From contig JAKJDB010000193.1 in NCBI GenBank assembly GCA_022706175.1, forward strand, positions 1 to 5,881: DNA of 5,881 nt. Direction: 5' to 3'. The DNA comes from Candidatus Zhuqueibacterota bacterium. Its GTDB lineage: Bacteria > KSB1 > UBA2214. Position 1 is the stretch's first letter, and every line of letters begins with the position of its first letter. Shown here piece after piece: positions 1 through 5,881 of the stretch. The notes under the pieces are model-generated. The model was given only the letters and a program-made list of their open reading frames with translations, had not been told where the DNA came from and ran no database searches. The position numbers and the translations under genes were made by a program.

Positions 1-2
1 CC

Positions 3-1865
3 GGCGTGGATTCCTCGTCCGAACAGTGGGGCACCATGGCGCTGGCCAGCGATACGGAAGGCCTCTGTACCCATCGCACGGACTGGAAGAGACAGGACTG
101 GGGCACCAGCCTGCTGGATTTCTGGAGCGACTTGAGCGACGACGGCGAGTTGGAGGCAAGACCTGCCACCGGCGAGGACAAACCCATGGCCTCGCTGGCG
201 ATCAAGACCAGCCTGGCGGCCGGGGAAACACGCACCCTGCAATTTTTTATCGCCTGGCATTTTCCCAATCGCCTGGCCTGGTCTGAAACCGTCGTCGGCA
301 ATCATTACACCACTCTGTATCACGATGCCTGGGAAGTATTGGGCAAAAATATCCGCCTGCTGCCGGCGTATGAAAAGGACACCATCGATTTTGTCTCTGC
401 GGTGCTAAACTGCGATTATCCGGAGGTGATCAAAGAGGCGGCGTTGTTCAACCTCTCCACTCTGCGCACGCAGACCTGCTTTCGCACCCGCGACGGCCGC
501 TATTATGCCTGGGAAGGATGCGGCGACCGGGAGGGCTGCTGTTTCGGCACCTGCACGCATGTGTGGAATTACGAACAGGCCACAGCCTTTCTATTCGGCC
601 ATATCGCTGAATCGTTCCGGCGCACCGAATTCGCTGGAGAGACCGACGCCGGCGGCCTGATGAGTTTCCGCGTCCATCTGCCGTTGGAAAAAGCGCGTTG
701 GGGCAAAGCAGCGGCCGACGGACAGATGGGCTGCATTGTTAAAATGTACCGGGATTGGCAACTCTCCGGCGACACCGCCCTGCTCAGGACCCTGTGGCCC
801 AATGTCAAACGCAGCCTGCAGTTCTGCTGGATCAAGGGCGGCTGGGACGCGGACAAAGACGGGGTCATGGAAGGCTGCCAGCACAACACCATGGATGTGG
901 AGTACTATGGTCCCAATCCGCAGATGCAGATCTGGTATCTGGCCGCTCTGGCCAGCGCGGAAAAGATGGCCGATTTTATGAACGACACAGCGTTCAGCAA
1001 GGATTGCCGTAAGCTGCTCGAAGCAGGCAGCCGCTGGACCGACGCCCATCTGTTCAATGGCCGTTACTATATACACAAGATCGTCCCTCCCATGGACAGC
1101 TCCCGCGTGGCGCCCAGCCTGCGCGTGGGCATGGGCGCCAAGGATTTGACCCATCCGGACTACCAACTGGGCAACGGTTGTCTGGTGGATCAGCTGGTGG
1201 GACAGTTCATGGCCCATGTCTGCGGTCTCGGCTACCTGGTAAAAAAAGAACACGTGCAAACCACGTTGCAGAGCATTATGGCTTACAATTACCGGCCCTC
1301 GCTCTCCGATCACTTTAATTGCCTGCGCACCTTTGCACTGGGCGACGAGGCAGCCTTGGTCATGGCCGGCTATCCGGATGAACAGCCGGAAAATCCCTTT
1401 CCCTATTTCACCGAGGTGATGACCGGGTTCGAGTATACCGCTGCCATCGGCATGCTCTATGAGAACCAGATCGAGGACGGATTGGCCTGTATGCGGAATA
1501 TCCGCAACCGCTACGACGGGGCAAAACGCAATCCCTTTGATGAAGCCGAATGCGGCCATCACTACGGTCGAGCCATGATCAGCTGGGCGGCCCTGCCGGC
1601 CTGGAGCGGATTTCACTATTCTGCGGTGGAAAAGACCCTCACGCTTAAAGCGATGGACGGCCGCACCTTCTGGTCCAACGGCCGCGCCTACGGACTGGTG
1701 GAACAGAGCGGAGACGACAAGGAACGAAAGGTTACGGTGACTGTGATCAAGGGCCGTCTATCCCTGCGCCGTTTGATTCTTCAGGATTTTGCGGCGTCAC
1801 AGTGGAATGATGCGCAAGAGCTCACTGAAAATGAATCGATCCAGCGGGTGATCAGAAAAAAATGA
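3..1865 (+). CDS. GH116 family glycosidase (GBA2-like), 5'-truncated by window edge
   Basis: Glycosidase of the GH116 (non-lysosomal glucosylceramidase/beta-glucosidase) family, known for retaining hydrolysis of beta-glucosides and beta-xylosides. The frame is open to the left edge, so the GTG at 6 is probably not the start; full-length relatives run about 800-900 aa and 620 residues are visible. Counting from the codon at 6, residues 1-95 are the end of the N-terminal beta-sandwich domain (WGTMALA, LLDFWSDLS, AWHFPN) and about 125-545 the alpha-helical catalytic domain. The stretch MYRDWQLSGD...LWP...DADKDGVMEG closely follows human GBA2 around its acid/base Asp677, which makes D297 in NTMDVE (codon at 894) the likely acid/base. 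E170 in AWEGC (codon at 513) is the likely nucleophile, matching GBA2 Glu527 in its LEG motif; E176 is the alternative. The TCTHVWNYEQA motif marks a bacterial branch distinct from GBA2 itself. The family is secure; the natural substrate is not known. It is followed by a 131-bp gap, so it may form a separate transcription unit from the next gene. Confidence 0.9.
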   Translation, partial: GVDSSSEQWGTMALASDTEGLCTHRTDWKRQDWGTSLLDFWSDLSDDGELEARPATGEDKPMASLAIKTSLAAGETRTLQFFIAWHFPNRLAWSETVVGNHYTTLYHDAWEVLGKNIRLLPAYEKDTIDFVSAVLNCDYPEVIKEAALFNLSTLRTQTCFRTRDGRYYAWEGCGDREGCCFGTCTHVWNYEQATAFLFGHIAESFRRTEFAGETDAGGLMSFRVHLPLEKARWGKAAADGQMGCIVKMYRDWQLSGDTALLRTLWPNVKRSLQFCWIKGGWDADKDGVMEGCQHNTMDVEYYGPNPQMQIWYLAALASAEKMADFMNDTAFSKDCRKLLEAGSRWTDAHLFNGRYYIHKIVPPMDSSRVAPSLRVGMGAKDLTHPDYQLGNGCLVDQLVGQFMAHVCGLGYLVKKEHVQTTLQSIMAYNYRPSLSDHFNCLRTFALGDEAALVMAGYPDEQPENPFPYFTEVMTGFEYTAAIGMLYENQIEDGLACMRNIRNRYDGAKRNPFDEAECGHHYGRAMISWAALPAWSGFHYSAVEKTLTLKAMDGRTFWSNGRAYGLVEQSGDDKERKVTVTVIKGRLSLRRLILQDFAASQWNDAQELTENESIQRVIRKK

Positions 1866-1907
1866 TCAACCGGTGAGCGGAGAAGGCCGCGCAACGCTGC
1901 CGCCCCC

Positions 1908-1927
1908 TTTGCCGAAACCTCGGCAAA
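1908..1927. repeat. 8-bp perfect inverted repeat (hairpin) after the GH116 gene
   Basis: TTTGCCGA and TCGGCAAA form a perfect 8-bp stem around an AACC loop, 42 bases after the GH116 stop. The position suits a transcript 3' end, but no T-run follows on either strand (the + strand continues AAGAATTTG). It may be a weak or factor-assisted terminator or an mRNA-stabilising 3' hairpin rather than a classical intrinsic terminator. Confidence 0.5.
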
Positions 1928-1933
1928 AAGAAT

Positions 1934-1962
1934 TTGTAAAGAATAAAAATATTCTTTAAACT
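1934..1962 (+). promoter_or_regulatory. candidate sigma70-like promoter for the 198-aa protein/GH97 pair
   Basis: TTGTAA (1934-1939) and TAAACT (1957-1962) each match the -35 and -10 consensus at 4 of 6 positions and are separated by 17 bases. The region is sharply AT-rich compared with its surroundings. It lies about 35 bases upstream of the ATG at 1997, which leaves room for a short leader carrying the ribosome binding site. The match is modest and rests on consensus only; some FCB-group bacteria use a different -10 element. Confidence 0.4.
1937..1958. promoter_or_regulatory. AT-rich 9-bp palindrome inside the candidate promoter (possible operator)
   Basis: TAAAGAATA and TATTCTTTA are perfect reverse complements separated by AAAA. 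The 22-bp element fills the spacer between the candidate -35 and -10 boxes, the usual place for a repressor or a spacer-binding activator. As RNA the stem would be weak because it has one G:C pair, which favours a DNA-binding site over a terminator. No regulator is encoded in the window. Confidence 0.45.
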
Positions 1963-1983
1963 AGCGTCAGAAAAACTGAAGGT

Positions 1984-1988
1984 GGAGG
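1984..1988 (+). promoter_or_regulatory. ribosome binding site GGAGG that fixes the start at 1997
   Basis: GGAGG ends 8 bases before the ATG at 1997, which is near-ideal Shine-Dalgarno spacing. The in-frame GTG at 1982 overlaps this site and has no comparable site upstream (preceding bases are AAAAACTGAAG), so ATG 1997 is preferred. Confidence 0.8.
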
Positions 1989-1996
1989 ATTTGACC

Positions 1997-2593
1997 ATGC
2001 CGAGCCAATTTATCGAGGTCGTTTTTGAAACACAGGAACAGTACCTCAGAGGATTGTTGGAAGGATTTCAGAGCGGAAAGAAAACAGCGTTCAAATATTT
2101 TTTCAACCGTGATGCCGGCGTCCAGGCGGAATCCCTGGCTGAAAAAATCAAAGAATGGACCTCGCTGTCCGATAGATATCAGCATCTTTTGATGGAACAG
2201 GGTCTGTACGATCTGGTGAAAAAAATCGGTGCAGACCGGCCGTCGGAGCAGATAAAAATTCTCTCGGCCCGGCCGGTGCAATCCGCAAAATTTTCCGTCA
2301 GAGTGAAAAATGCCGCACGTGGGGAGACGGCTGTCATCAAAAAGGCGTTTGCGGAGAAACCCGCTGCGGTGAAAGCGATCGAATGGCACGAGGAAGAGAA
2401 AGAAGACCGCAAGGCCAAAGGCATCGAGCTCTACACACCGGCGCACGAATATCTCTATGAGGCATCGGGCGTCTTTCAGGGTGAATTGGAGGCGTTGGTC
2501 GCATTCCGGCAAAAGGTGTCGGCCTTCTCGGCGGTCACCGCCAAAGAGATCGAACTGGAATTCCAGCTCTCACCGCAAACGGAAACGGTGTGA
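1997..2593 (+). CDS. hypothetical protein, 198 aa, coupled to the GH97 gene
   Basis: I do not recognise this protein. It starts MPSQFIEVVFETQ and has no signal peptide or membrane segment, so it should be cytoplasmic. Two segments have a beta-alpha-beta flavour: the N-terminus (FIEVVFETQEQYLRGLLEGF, then TAFKYFF) and the C-terminus (EYLYEASGVFQGELEALVAF, then AKEIELEF). They flank a middle part, roughly residues 95-145, that is lysine/alanine-rich and ends in a highly charged run (EWHEEEKEDRKAK). A ferredoxin-like or ACT-like fold for either end is only a guess from the hydrophobic pattern. It has its own candidate promoter and a strong ribosome binding site, and its TGA (2591-2593) shares a base with the ATG of the GH97 gene, so the two are almost certainly co-transcribed. 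Base composition resembles its neighbours. It is a real gene judging by start signals, length and tight packing; its function is unknown. Confidence 0.8.
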   Translation: MPSQFIEVVFETQEQYLRGLLEGFQSGKKTAFKYFFNRDAGVQAESLAEKIKEWTSLSDRYQHLLMEQGLYDLVKKIGADRPSEQIKILSARPVQSAKFSVRVKNAARGETAVIKKAFAEKPAAVKAIEWHEEEKEDRKAKGIELYTPAHEYLYEASGVFQGELEALVAFRQKVSAFSAVTAKEIELEFQLSPQTETV

Positions 2594-4521
2594 TGAAAAA
2601 AACCGCGATCGGCCTCTGCTGGCTCTGCTGGAGCGCCCTGCAGGGCCAGACCCTCCAGGTATCCTCTCCGGACCAGACCTTGCAGTTCAAGCTCGCAATC
2701 TCTGCAACGCCCGCTGAATCGGGCGTTCCGGTCTATTCCCTGCAATGGAAAAATCAGGACGTGATCCTCGATTCCCGTCTCGGCATCCTCACGACGGAAA
2801 AGCCTGCCTGGACCGGCGGATTTACGCTGGTGAGCCATCGCACCCGGACCATCGATGAGACGTGGAAACCAGTCTATGGTGAAAAAAGTTCAGTGCGAAA
2901 CCATTATACCGAGTGCGTCGCCGACCTCGTGCAAAACCAGGATGAGAGCAGAAAGATGCAGCTCCTCATTCGGGTGTACGACACGGGAGCCGCCTTCAGC
3001 TATTCTTTTCCGGAAAACCTGGCCACATCCATCATCACCATTCAGGATGAAATCAGCGAATTCACGTTTCCCGACAGCACGCTGGCTTGGACCACGCCCT
3101 TTGCGCAGGAGCGATATCAGCTGCGGCCGCTGCGGGACTGGTCTGTGGAACAAAGCCTGCCGCTGTCGCGCTGGTCGCCCCGAACCGACGAGTATGAATG
3201 CGAACGGCCGCTGACTCTGCAGCTGGCCAACGGCATCTATGCCGCTCTGGGCGAAGCGCGTTTGCTCGATTACAGCCGTATGAAATTTGTTCTGTCGCAG
3301 GGGAAAAAAAACACCCTGGTTTCTCGTCTTTTCGGCAGCGTGACGGAAAGCTCGCCGGTACAGACGCCTTGGCGCGTCATCATGGTGGCGGACAAACCCG
3401 GCGATCTGCTGCAAAACAACGACTTGTTTCTCAATCTGAATCCCCCCTGCGCCATCGCAGACACCCGCTGGATCAGGCCGGGCAAGGTGATGCGCGAAGT
3501 CACGCTGTCGACCAGCGGCGCCAGAGCGCTCATCGATTTCTGCAGCCGCCATCGCATCGAGTATATCGAGTTCGATGCCGGTTGGTACGGCTACGAATAC
3601 TCGAAAGACTCGGACGCCTCCCGCGTGGACGTGGATCCGCGGCGCAATCCTAAAAAGGATCTGGACTTCGTCGTCGTCCTCGACTATGCCCGGCAAAAGG
3701 GCATCGGCGTCATCCTCTATGTGAATCACCGCGCTCTGGAAAAGCAGATGGACGATCTGTTCCCGCTGTATGAATCCTGGGGCATCCGCGGTTTAAAATT
3801 CGGCTTTGTTCATGTCGGTTCGCACAAATGGACCTCCTGGGTGCACGAAGCGGTGAAAAAAGCGGCTGATCATCATCTGATGGTCGACATTCATGACGAA
3901 TACCGGCCCACCGGCATCAGCCGCACCTGGCCCAACCTGCTGACCCAGGAAGGGGTCTATGGCAATGAATGCATGCCTGACGCGGACCACAACACCGTTC
4001 TACCCTTCACTCGTTTTCTCGCCGGCGCAGCGGATTACACCATCTGCTATTATCACCAGTCGTCCATTAAAAATGTCCCAGGCATTAAAACCACCTCTGC
4101 CCATCAGCTGGCGTTGTCGGTCATTTTTTACAGTCCACTACAGTTCGTCTTTTGGTATGACAAACCCGAGGACTATCAGGGTGAGCCGGAGATCGAGTTC
4201 TTTGAACATCTGCCGACGGTGTGGGATACCACCATCGTCCTGTCCGGCGAGATCGGAAGGCAGGTCGCTCTGGCGCGAAAAAGCGGAACATCCTGGTTCC
4301 TCGGCGCCATCACCAACAATCAGGCGAGAAAGATGGAGATCCCCCTGGATTTTTTAGACAAGAATAAAACCTATCAGGCGGCTATTTACACCGACGGCGG
4401 TGAGGCGATCAAGACCAGAACCCATGTGAAAATAGAGCGACGGCGGGTGACGGCGGCAACGCGGTTGAACGCGGATCTCAGGCCCTCCGGCGGCATGGCT
4501 GTGGAAATCATTCGCAACTGA
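2593..4521 (+). CDS. secreted GH97 family glycosidase (SusB-related)
   Basis: Exo-acting alpha-glycosidase family; known members are alpha-glucosidases, alpha-galactosidases and beta-L-arabinopyranosidases. The 642-aa length is typical. The ATG at 2593 is preferred to the GTG just before it because of the TGATG overlap with the upstream stop; only a weak purine-rich site precedes it, which fits translational coupling. Residues 1-18 look like a Sec signal peptide (MKK, then a hydrophobic core, cleavage near ALQGQ), so the enzyme is periplasmic or exported. Domains in order: beta-sandwich (about 20-290), (beta/alpha)8 barrel (about 300-545, with YIEFDAGWYG, RPTGISRTWPNLLTQEG and SPLQFVFWYD), and a C-terminal beta domain (about 550-640). 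E459 in YGNE matches the general acid (SusB Glu532) and E453 matches SusB Ca ligand Glu526. The retaining nucleophile Asp is replaced by G404 (LKFGF), and the SusB base Glu508 position holds D435, followed by E436 (IHDEY). The family is certain; mechanism and substrate are open. Confidence 0.95.
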   Translation: MKKTAIGLCWLCWSALQGQTLQVSSPDQTLQFKLAISATPAESGVPVYSLQWKNQDVILDSRLGILTTEKPAWTGGFTLVSHRTRTIDETWKPVYGEKSSVRNHYTECVADLVQNQDESRKMQLLIRVYDTGAAFSYSFPENLATSIITIQDEISEFTFPDSTLAWTTPFAQERYQLRPLRDWSVEQSLPLSRWSPRTDEYECERPLTLQLANGIYAALGEARLLDYSRMKFVLSQGKKNTLVSRLFGSVTESSPVQTPWRVIMVADKPGDLLQNNDLFLNLNPPCAIADTRWIRPGKVMREVTLSTSGARALIDFCSRHRIEYIEFDAGWYGYEYSKDSDASRVDVDPRRNPKKDLDFVVVLDYARQKGIGVILYVNHRALEKQMDDLFPLYESWGIRGLKFGFVHVGSHKWTSWVHEAVKKAADHHLMVDIHDEYRPTGISRTWPNLLTQEGVYGNECMPDADHNTVLPFTRFLAGAADYTICYYHQSSIKNVPGIKTTSAHQLALSVIFYSPLQFVFWYDKPEDYQGEPEIEFFEHLPTVWDTTIVLSGEIGRQVALARKSGTSWFLGAITNNQARKMEIPLDFLDKNKTYQAAIYTDGGEAIKTRTHVKIERRRVTAATRLNADLRPSGGMAVEIIRN

Positions 4522-4543
4522 AGCGGTTGAACGACAAAAATCA

Positions 4544-4599
4544 GAAAGCCTTCTTCCGGCCCAAAATATTTGCTTCCATTGGACCAGCCGAAGGCTTTC
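4544..4599 (-). terminator. long two-tier hairpin terminator between convergent genes
   Basis: GAAAGCCTTC (4544-4553) pairs perfectly with GAAGGCTTTC (4590-4599). Inside it, GGCCCAA (4558-4564) pairs with TTGGACC (4579-4585) with one mismatch on the same axis, separated from the outer stem by a symmetric 4/4 internal loop. Read on the minus strand the stem is followed within two bases by TTTTT (complement of 4536-4540), as in an intrinsic terminator, about 80 bases after the stop of the TPR gene. On the plus strand only GTTT follows a few bases on, so it may act more weakly on the GH97 transcript. Confidence 0.7.
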
Positions 4600-4679
4600 G
4601 CCGTTTAAACACTCCGCCGGCAGTCCTGCAGGCAGGCTACCGGTCGTTCCCCCACCGCATGTTCATGGCCATGGTCCGC
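4600..4679. other. convergent intergenic spacer with no gene
   Basis: The 80 bases between the terminator hairpin and the stop of the minus-strand TPR gene hold no supported gene. They would form the 3' untranslated part of the TPR transcript. A short CCTGCAGG palindrome lies here, but nothing else is evident. Confidence 0.6.
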
Positions 4680-5879
4680 TCAACGGCTGGCCAGCCACTC
4701 CTGCACAATACGGGCTGTATCGTCGTTGGCCAGGTCCTCCGGCAAAGTGGGGGCGCTGCCTTGAAAAACATCGAGGCAGGCTGCAGCCAAATTGCTGCCC
4801 GGCTGTCTATTTTGCCACCCGGCAAAAACCGCCCGGGCTTTGGCCTGGTCGCCCAGCCGCTGCCAGGCCAGCGCAGCGATCAATTGAGCCGCGTCGTCAT
4901 GCTTTGCTTTGAACTGTACGATTCGCTGCAACAACCGGTCCGCTGACTTGTATTTACCCATTTTTTGAAGACACTGGGCAGCAAGCCAATCCTCCAGCCT
5001 CTCATCCACATCCTCTGCATAGGGTTTGCCGGCGCCCAGCGATTCAGGCCACTCTCTTGCTCGATCGATCAGTTGCAGGCTGCGGCGAAAGGCTCCTGCA
5101 GCCATTTGCTGTATCGCCCATTTCAATCCCGCCTCGCGATACAGAATGCGGCCGTCGGTGGCGCCTTCATAGGGCAGGATCTTTAACTCTCTCAACAGGT
5201 CAAGACAGCGCTCATAGTGCCGGTTGTCGCACAGGCTGCGGGCCTTGGCCATGCCGAGAATATAATTTTCTGGAAATGCCGCATAGGCCTGCGTGGCCGT
5301 CGCCAGGGCCTGTTCCGCCTGCCGGCTGTCTCTATAGAATCGAGTTAAAGCCAATCCATAGCGCCACTGTGCAGGATTCAATTCCATGGCGCGCTTCAAA
5401 TCCGCGGCCGGGTCGCCGTCCGTTTCGCCTTTGAACAGCTGTGCGCGGCAGGCGTAAAAGAGATCGGATCTCGGATTCGAACCGCAACGGCGGAACAGCG
5501 CTCTCGCCTCCTGCAGATTGTCTCTGTCCCAGTGAATCAGCGCCAGATAATATTTTGGCAGCCAGTGGGAATCCTTGCTGATGACCCAGTCCAACACAGC
5601 GGCCGTTTCCTCGCGAAAAGGAAAAACCAAAACCGGGTCCATGCCATCCGCTGCGTGCAACAGCTCCCGATAGGTTGAATCTCCGCGATGGGCCCTGATA
5701 AAGGCCAGCCAGTAGTTTCGCTCAGGCGACGGCGGCGCCAGATTCAGCACCAGCTCTGCCTCCCGAGCACAACCTTGTCGATGGTACCAGGCGGCCAGTT
5801 CCAGAAAGGTCTCACCGGGCAATTCGCTGCGGATCGATCCGAGAAAAGTCTTAGCCTCCGCCTCAGCGCCGCTGCAGAG
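4680..5879 (-). CDS. TPR-repeat protein, C-terminal part of a DUF5107-type protein, truncated by window edge
   Basis: The last ~399 residues of a large helical-repeat protein. The frame stays open to the right edge (LCSGAEAEAKTFLGS... precedes the TTG at 5822), so the start lies outside the window. Degenerate tetratricopeptide-like helix pairs run throughout, for example HWLPKYYLALIHWDRDNLQEA, AQWRYGLALTRFYRDSRQAEQ-like units and GKYKSADRLLQRIV. From memory of the family, the signatures VFPFREE (about 5607-5627), KYYLALIHW, LPYEGATDGR (about 5148-5177) and WPESLGAGKPY followed by DVDERLEDWL (about 4980-5051) are those found in the C-terminal half of proteins whose N-terminal part is DUF5107; such proteins are usually about 1,000 aa or more. 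No enzymatic role is established; TPR arrays usually mediate protein-protein contacts. Such genes often sit beside carbohydrate-use genes, as here. It is convergent with the GH97 gene. The TPR class is firm; the DUF5107 link needs the missing N-terminus. Confidence 0.8.
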   Translation of the reverse strand, partial: LCSGAEAEAKTFLGSIRSELPGETFLELAAWYHRQGCAREAELVLNLAPPSPERNYWLAFIRAHRGDSTYRELLHAADGMDPVLVFPFREETAAVLDWVISKDSHWLPKYYLALIHWDRDNLQEARALFRRCGSNPRSDLFYACRAQLFKGETDGDPAADLKRAMELNPAQWRYGLALTRFYRDSRQAEQALATATQAYAAFPENYILGMAKARSLCDNRHYERCLDLLRELKILPYEGATDGRILYREAGLKWAIQQMAAGAFRRSLQLIDRAREWPESLGAGKPYAEDVDERLEDWLAAQCLQKMGKYKSADRLLQRIVQFKAKHDDAAQLIAALAWQRLGDQAKARAVFAGWQNRQPGSNLAAACLDVFQGSAPTLPEDLANDDTARIVQEWLASR

Positions 5880-5881
5880 AT

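Noticed and set aside
591..1616. 341-codon open frame on the minus strand, antisense to the GH116 gene
   Set aside because: It lies wholly inside a gene with clear family motifs; its translation has no recognisable domain and is a codon-bias shadow.
1982..1996. GTG at 1982 as the start of the 198-aa protein (adding five residues)
   Set aside because: The GTG overlaps the GGAGG ribosome binding site that is ideally placed for the ATG at 1997.
2590..2592. GTG at 2590 as the GH97 start
   Set aside because: The ATG immediately after it overlaps the upstream stop as TGATG, the common coupling arrangement; both give nearly the same protein.
2593..2640. Lipoprotein signal in the GH97 N-terminus (Cys at residues 9 and 12)
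   Set aside because: The residues before each Cys (IGL, CWL) do not match a lipobox, and the cysteines lie too early in the hydrophobic core; an ordinary Sec signal is more likely.
2890..3729. 279-codon open frame on the minus strand within the GH97 gene
   Set aside because: It is antisense to conserved GH97 domains, with no start signals or family features.
4527..4946. 139-codon plus-strand frame starting in the convergent gap
   Set aside because: It starts at TTG with no Shine-Dalgarno site, runs straight through the terminator hairpin, and then overlaps the TPR gene antisense; the TPR frame has clear family motifs.
1..5881. CRISPR arrays, tRNA/rRNA genes, insertion sequences, attachment sites, SusC/SusD genes
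   Set aside because: None seen: no regular repeats, no transposase or integrase motifs, no cloverleaf, and no outer-membrane transporter sequence in any frame.

Overview
This window looks like a chromosomal stretch from a Gram-negative, polysaccharide-degrading bacterium. Coding density is high, with mid-range to moderately high GC. The gene content is two glycoside hydrolases (GH116-type and GH97-type) and a large tetratricopeptide protein of the kind that carries an N-terminal DUF5107 domain. GH97 and DUF5107 proteins are common in Bacteroidota, Ignavibacteria/Calditrichaeota, KSB1-like lineages and Planctomycetota. The exact lineage cannot be fixed from the sequence, and no SusC/SusD pair is visible.

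Layout. (1) Positions 3-1865, + strand: the C-terminal ~620 residues of a GH116 family glycosidase; its start lies left of the window. (2) Positions 1866-1996: a 131-bp non-coding gap with a GC-rich hairpin, then an AT-rich 9-bp palindrome lying inside a plausible sigma70-like promoter, then a strong ribosome binding site. (3) Positions 1997-2593, + strand: a 198-aa protein I do not recognise, predicted cytoplasmic. (4) Positions 2593-4521, + strand: a full-length GH97 enzyme with a signal peptide. Its ATG overlaps the preceding stop (TGATG), so the two are very likely translationally coupled. (5) Positions 4522-4679: the convergent gap, holding a long two-tier hairpin that works as an intrinsic terminator for the minus-strand gene. 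(6) Positions 4680-5879, - strand: the C-terminal ~400 residues of a TPR/DUF5107-type protein; its start lies right of the window.

How it may work together (inference): the exported GH97 exo-glycosidase and the GH116 enzyme would trim sugar residues from glycans, and the TPR/DUF5107 protein is often found near such genes. The most interesting points are the GH97 active site, which fits neither the classical retaining nor the classical inverting pattern exactly, and its tight coupling to an unrecognised small protein behind a promoter with an operator-like palindrome. I found no mobile elements, RNA genes, CRISPR arrays or defence systems.
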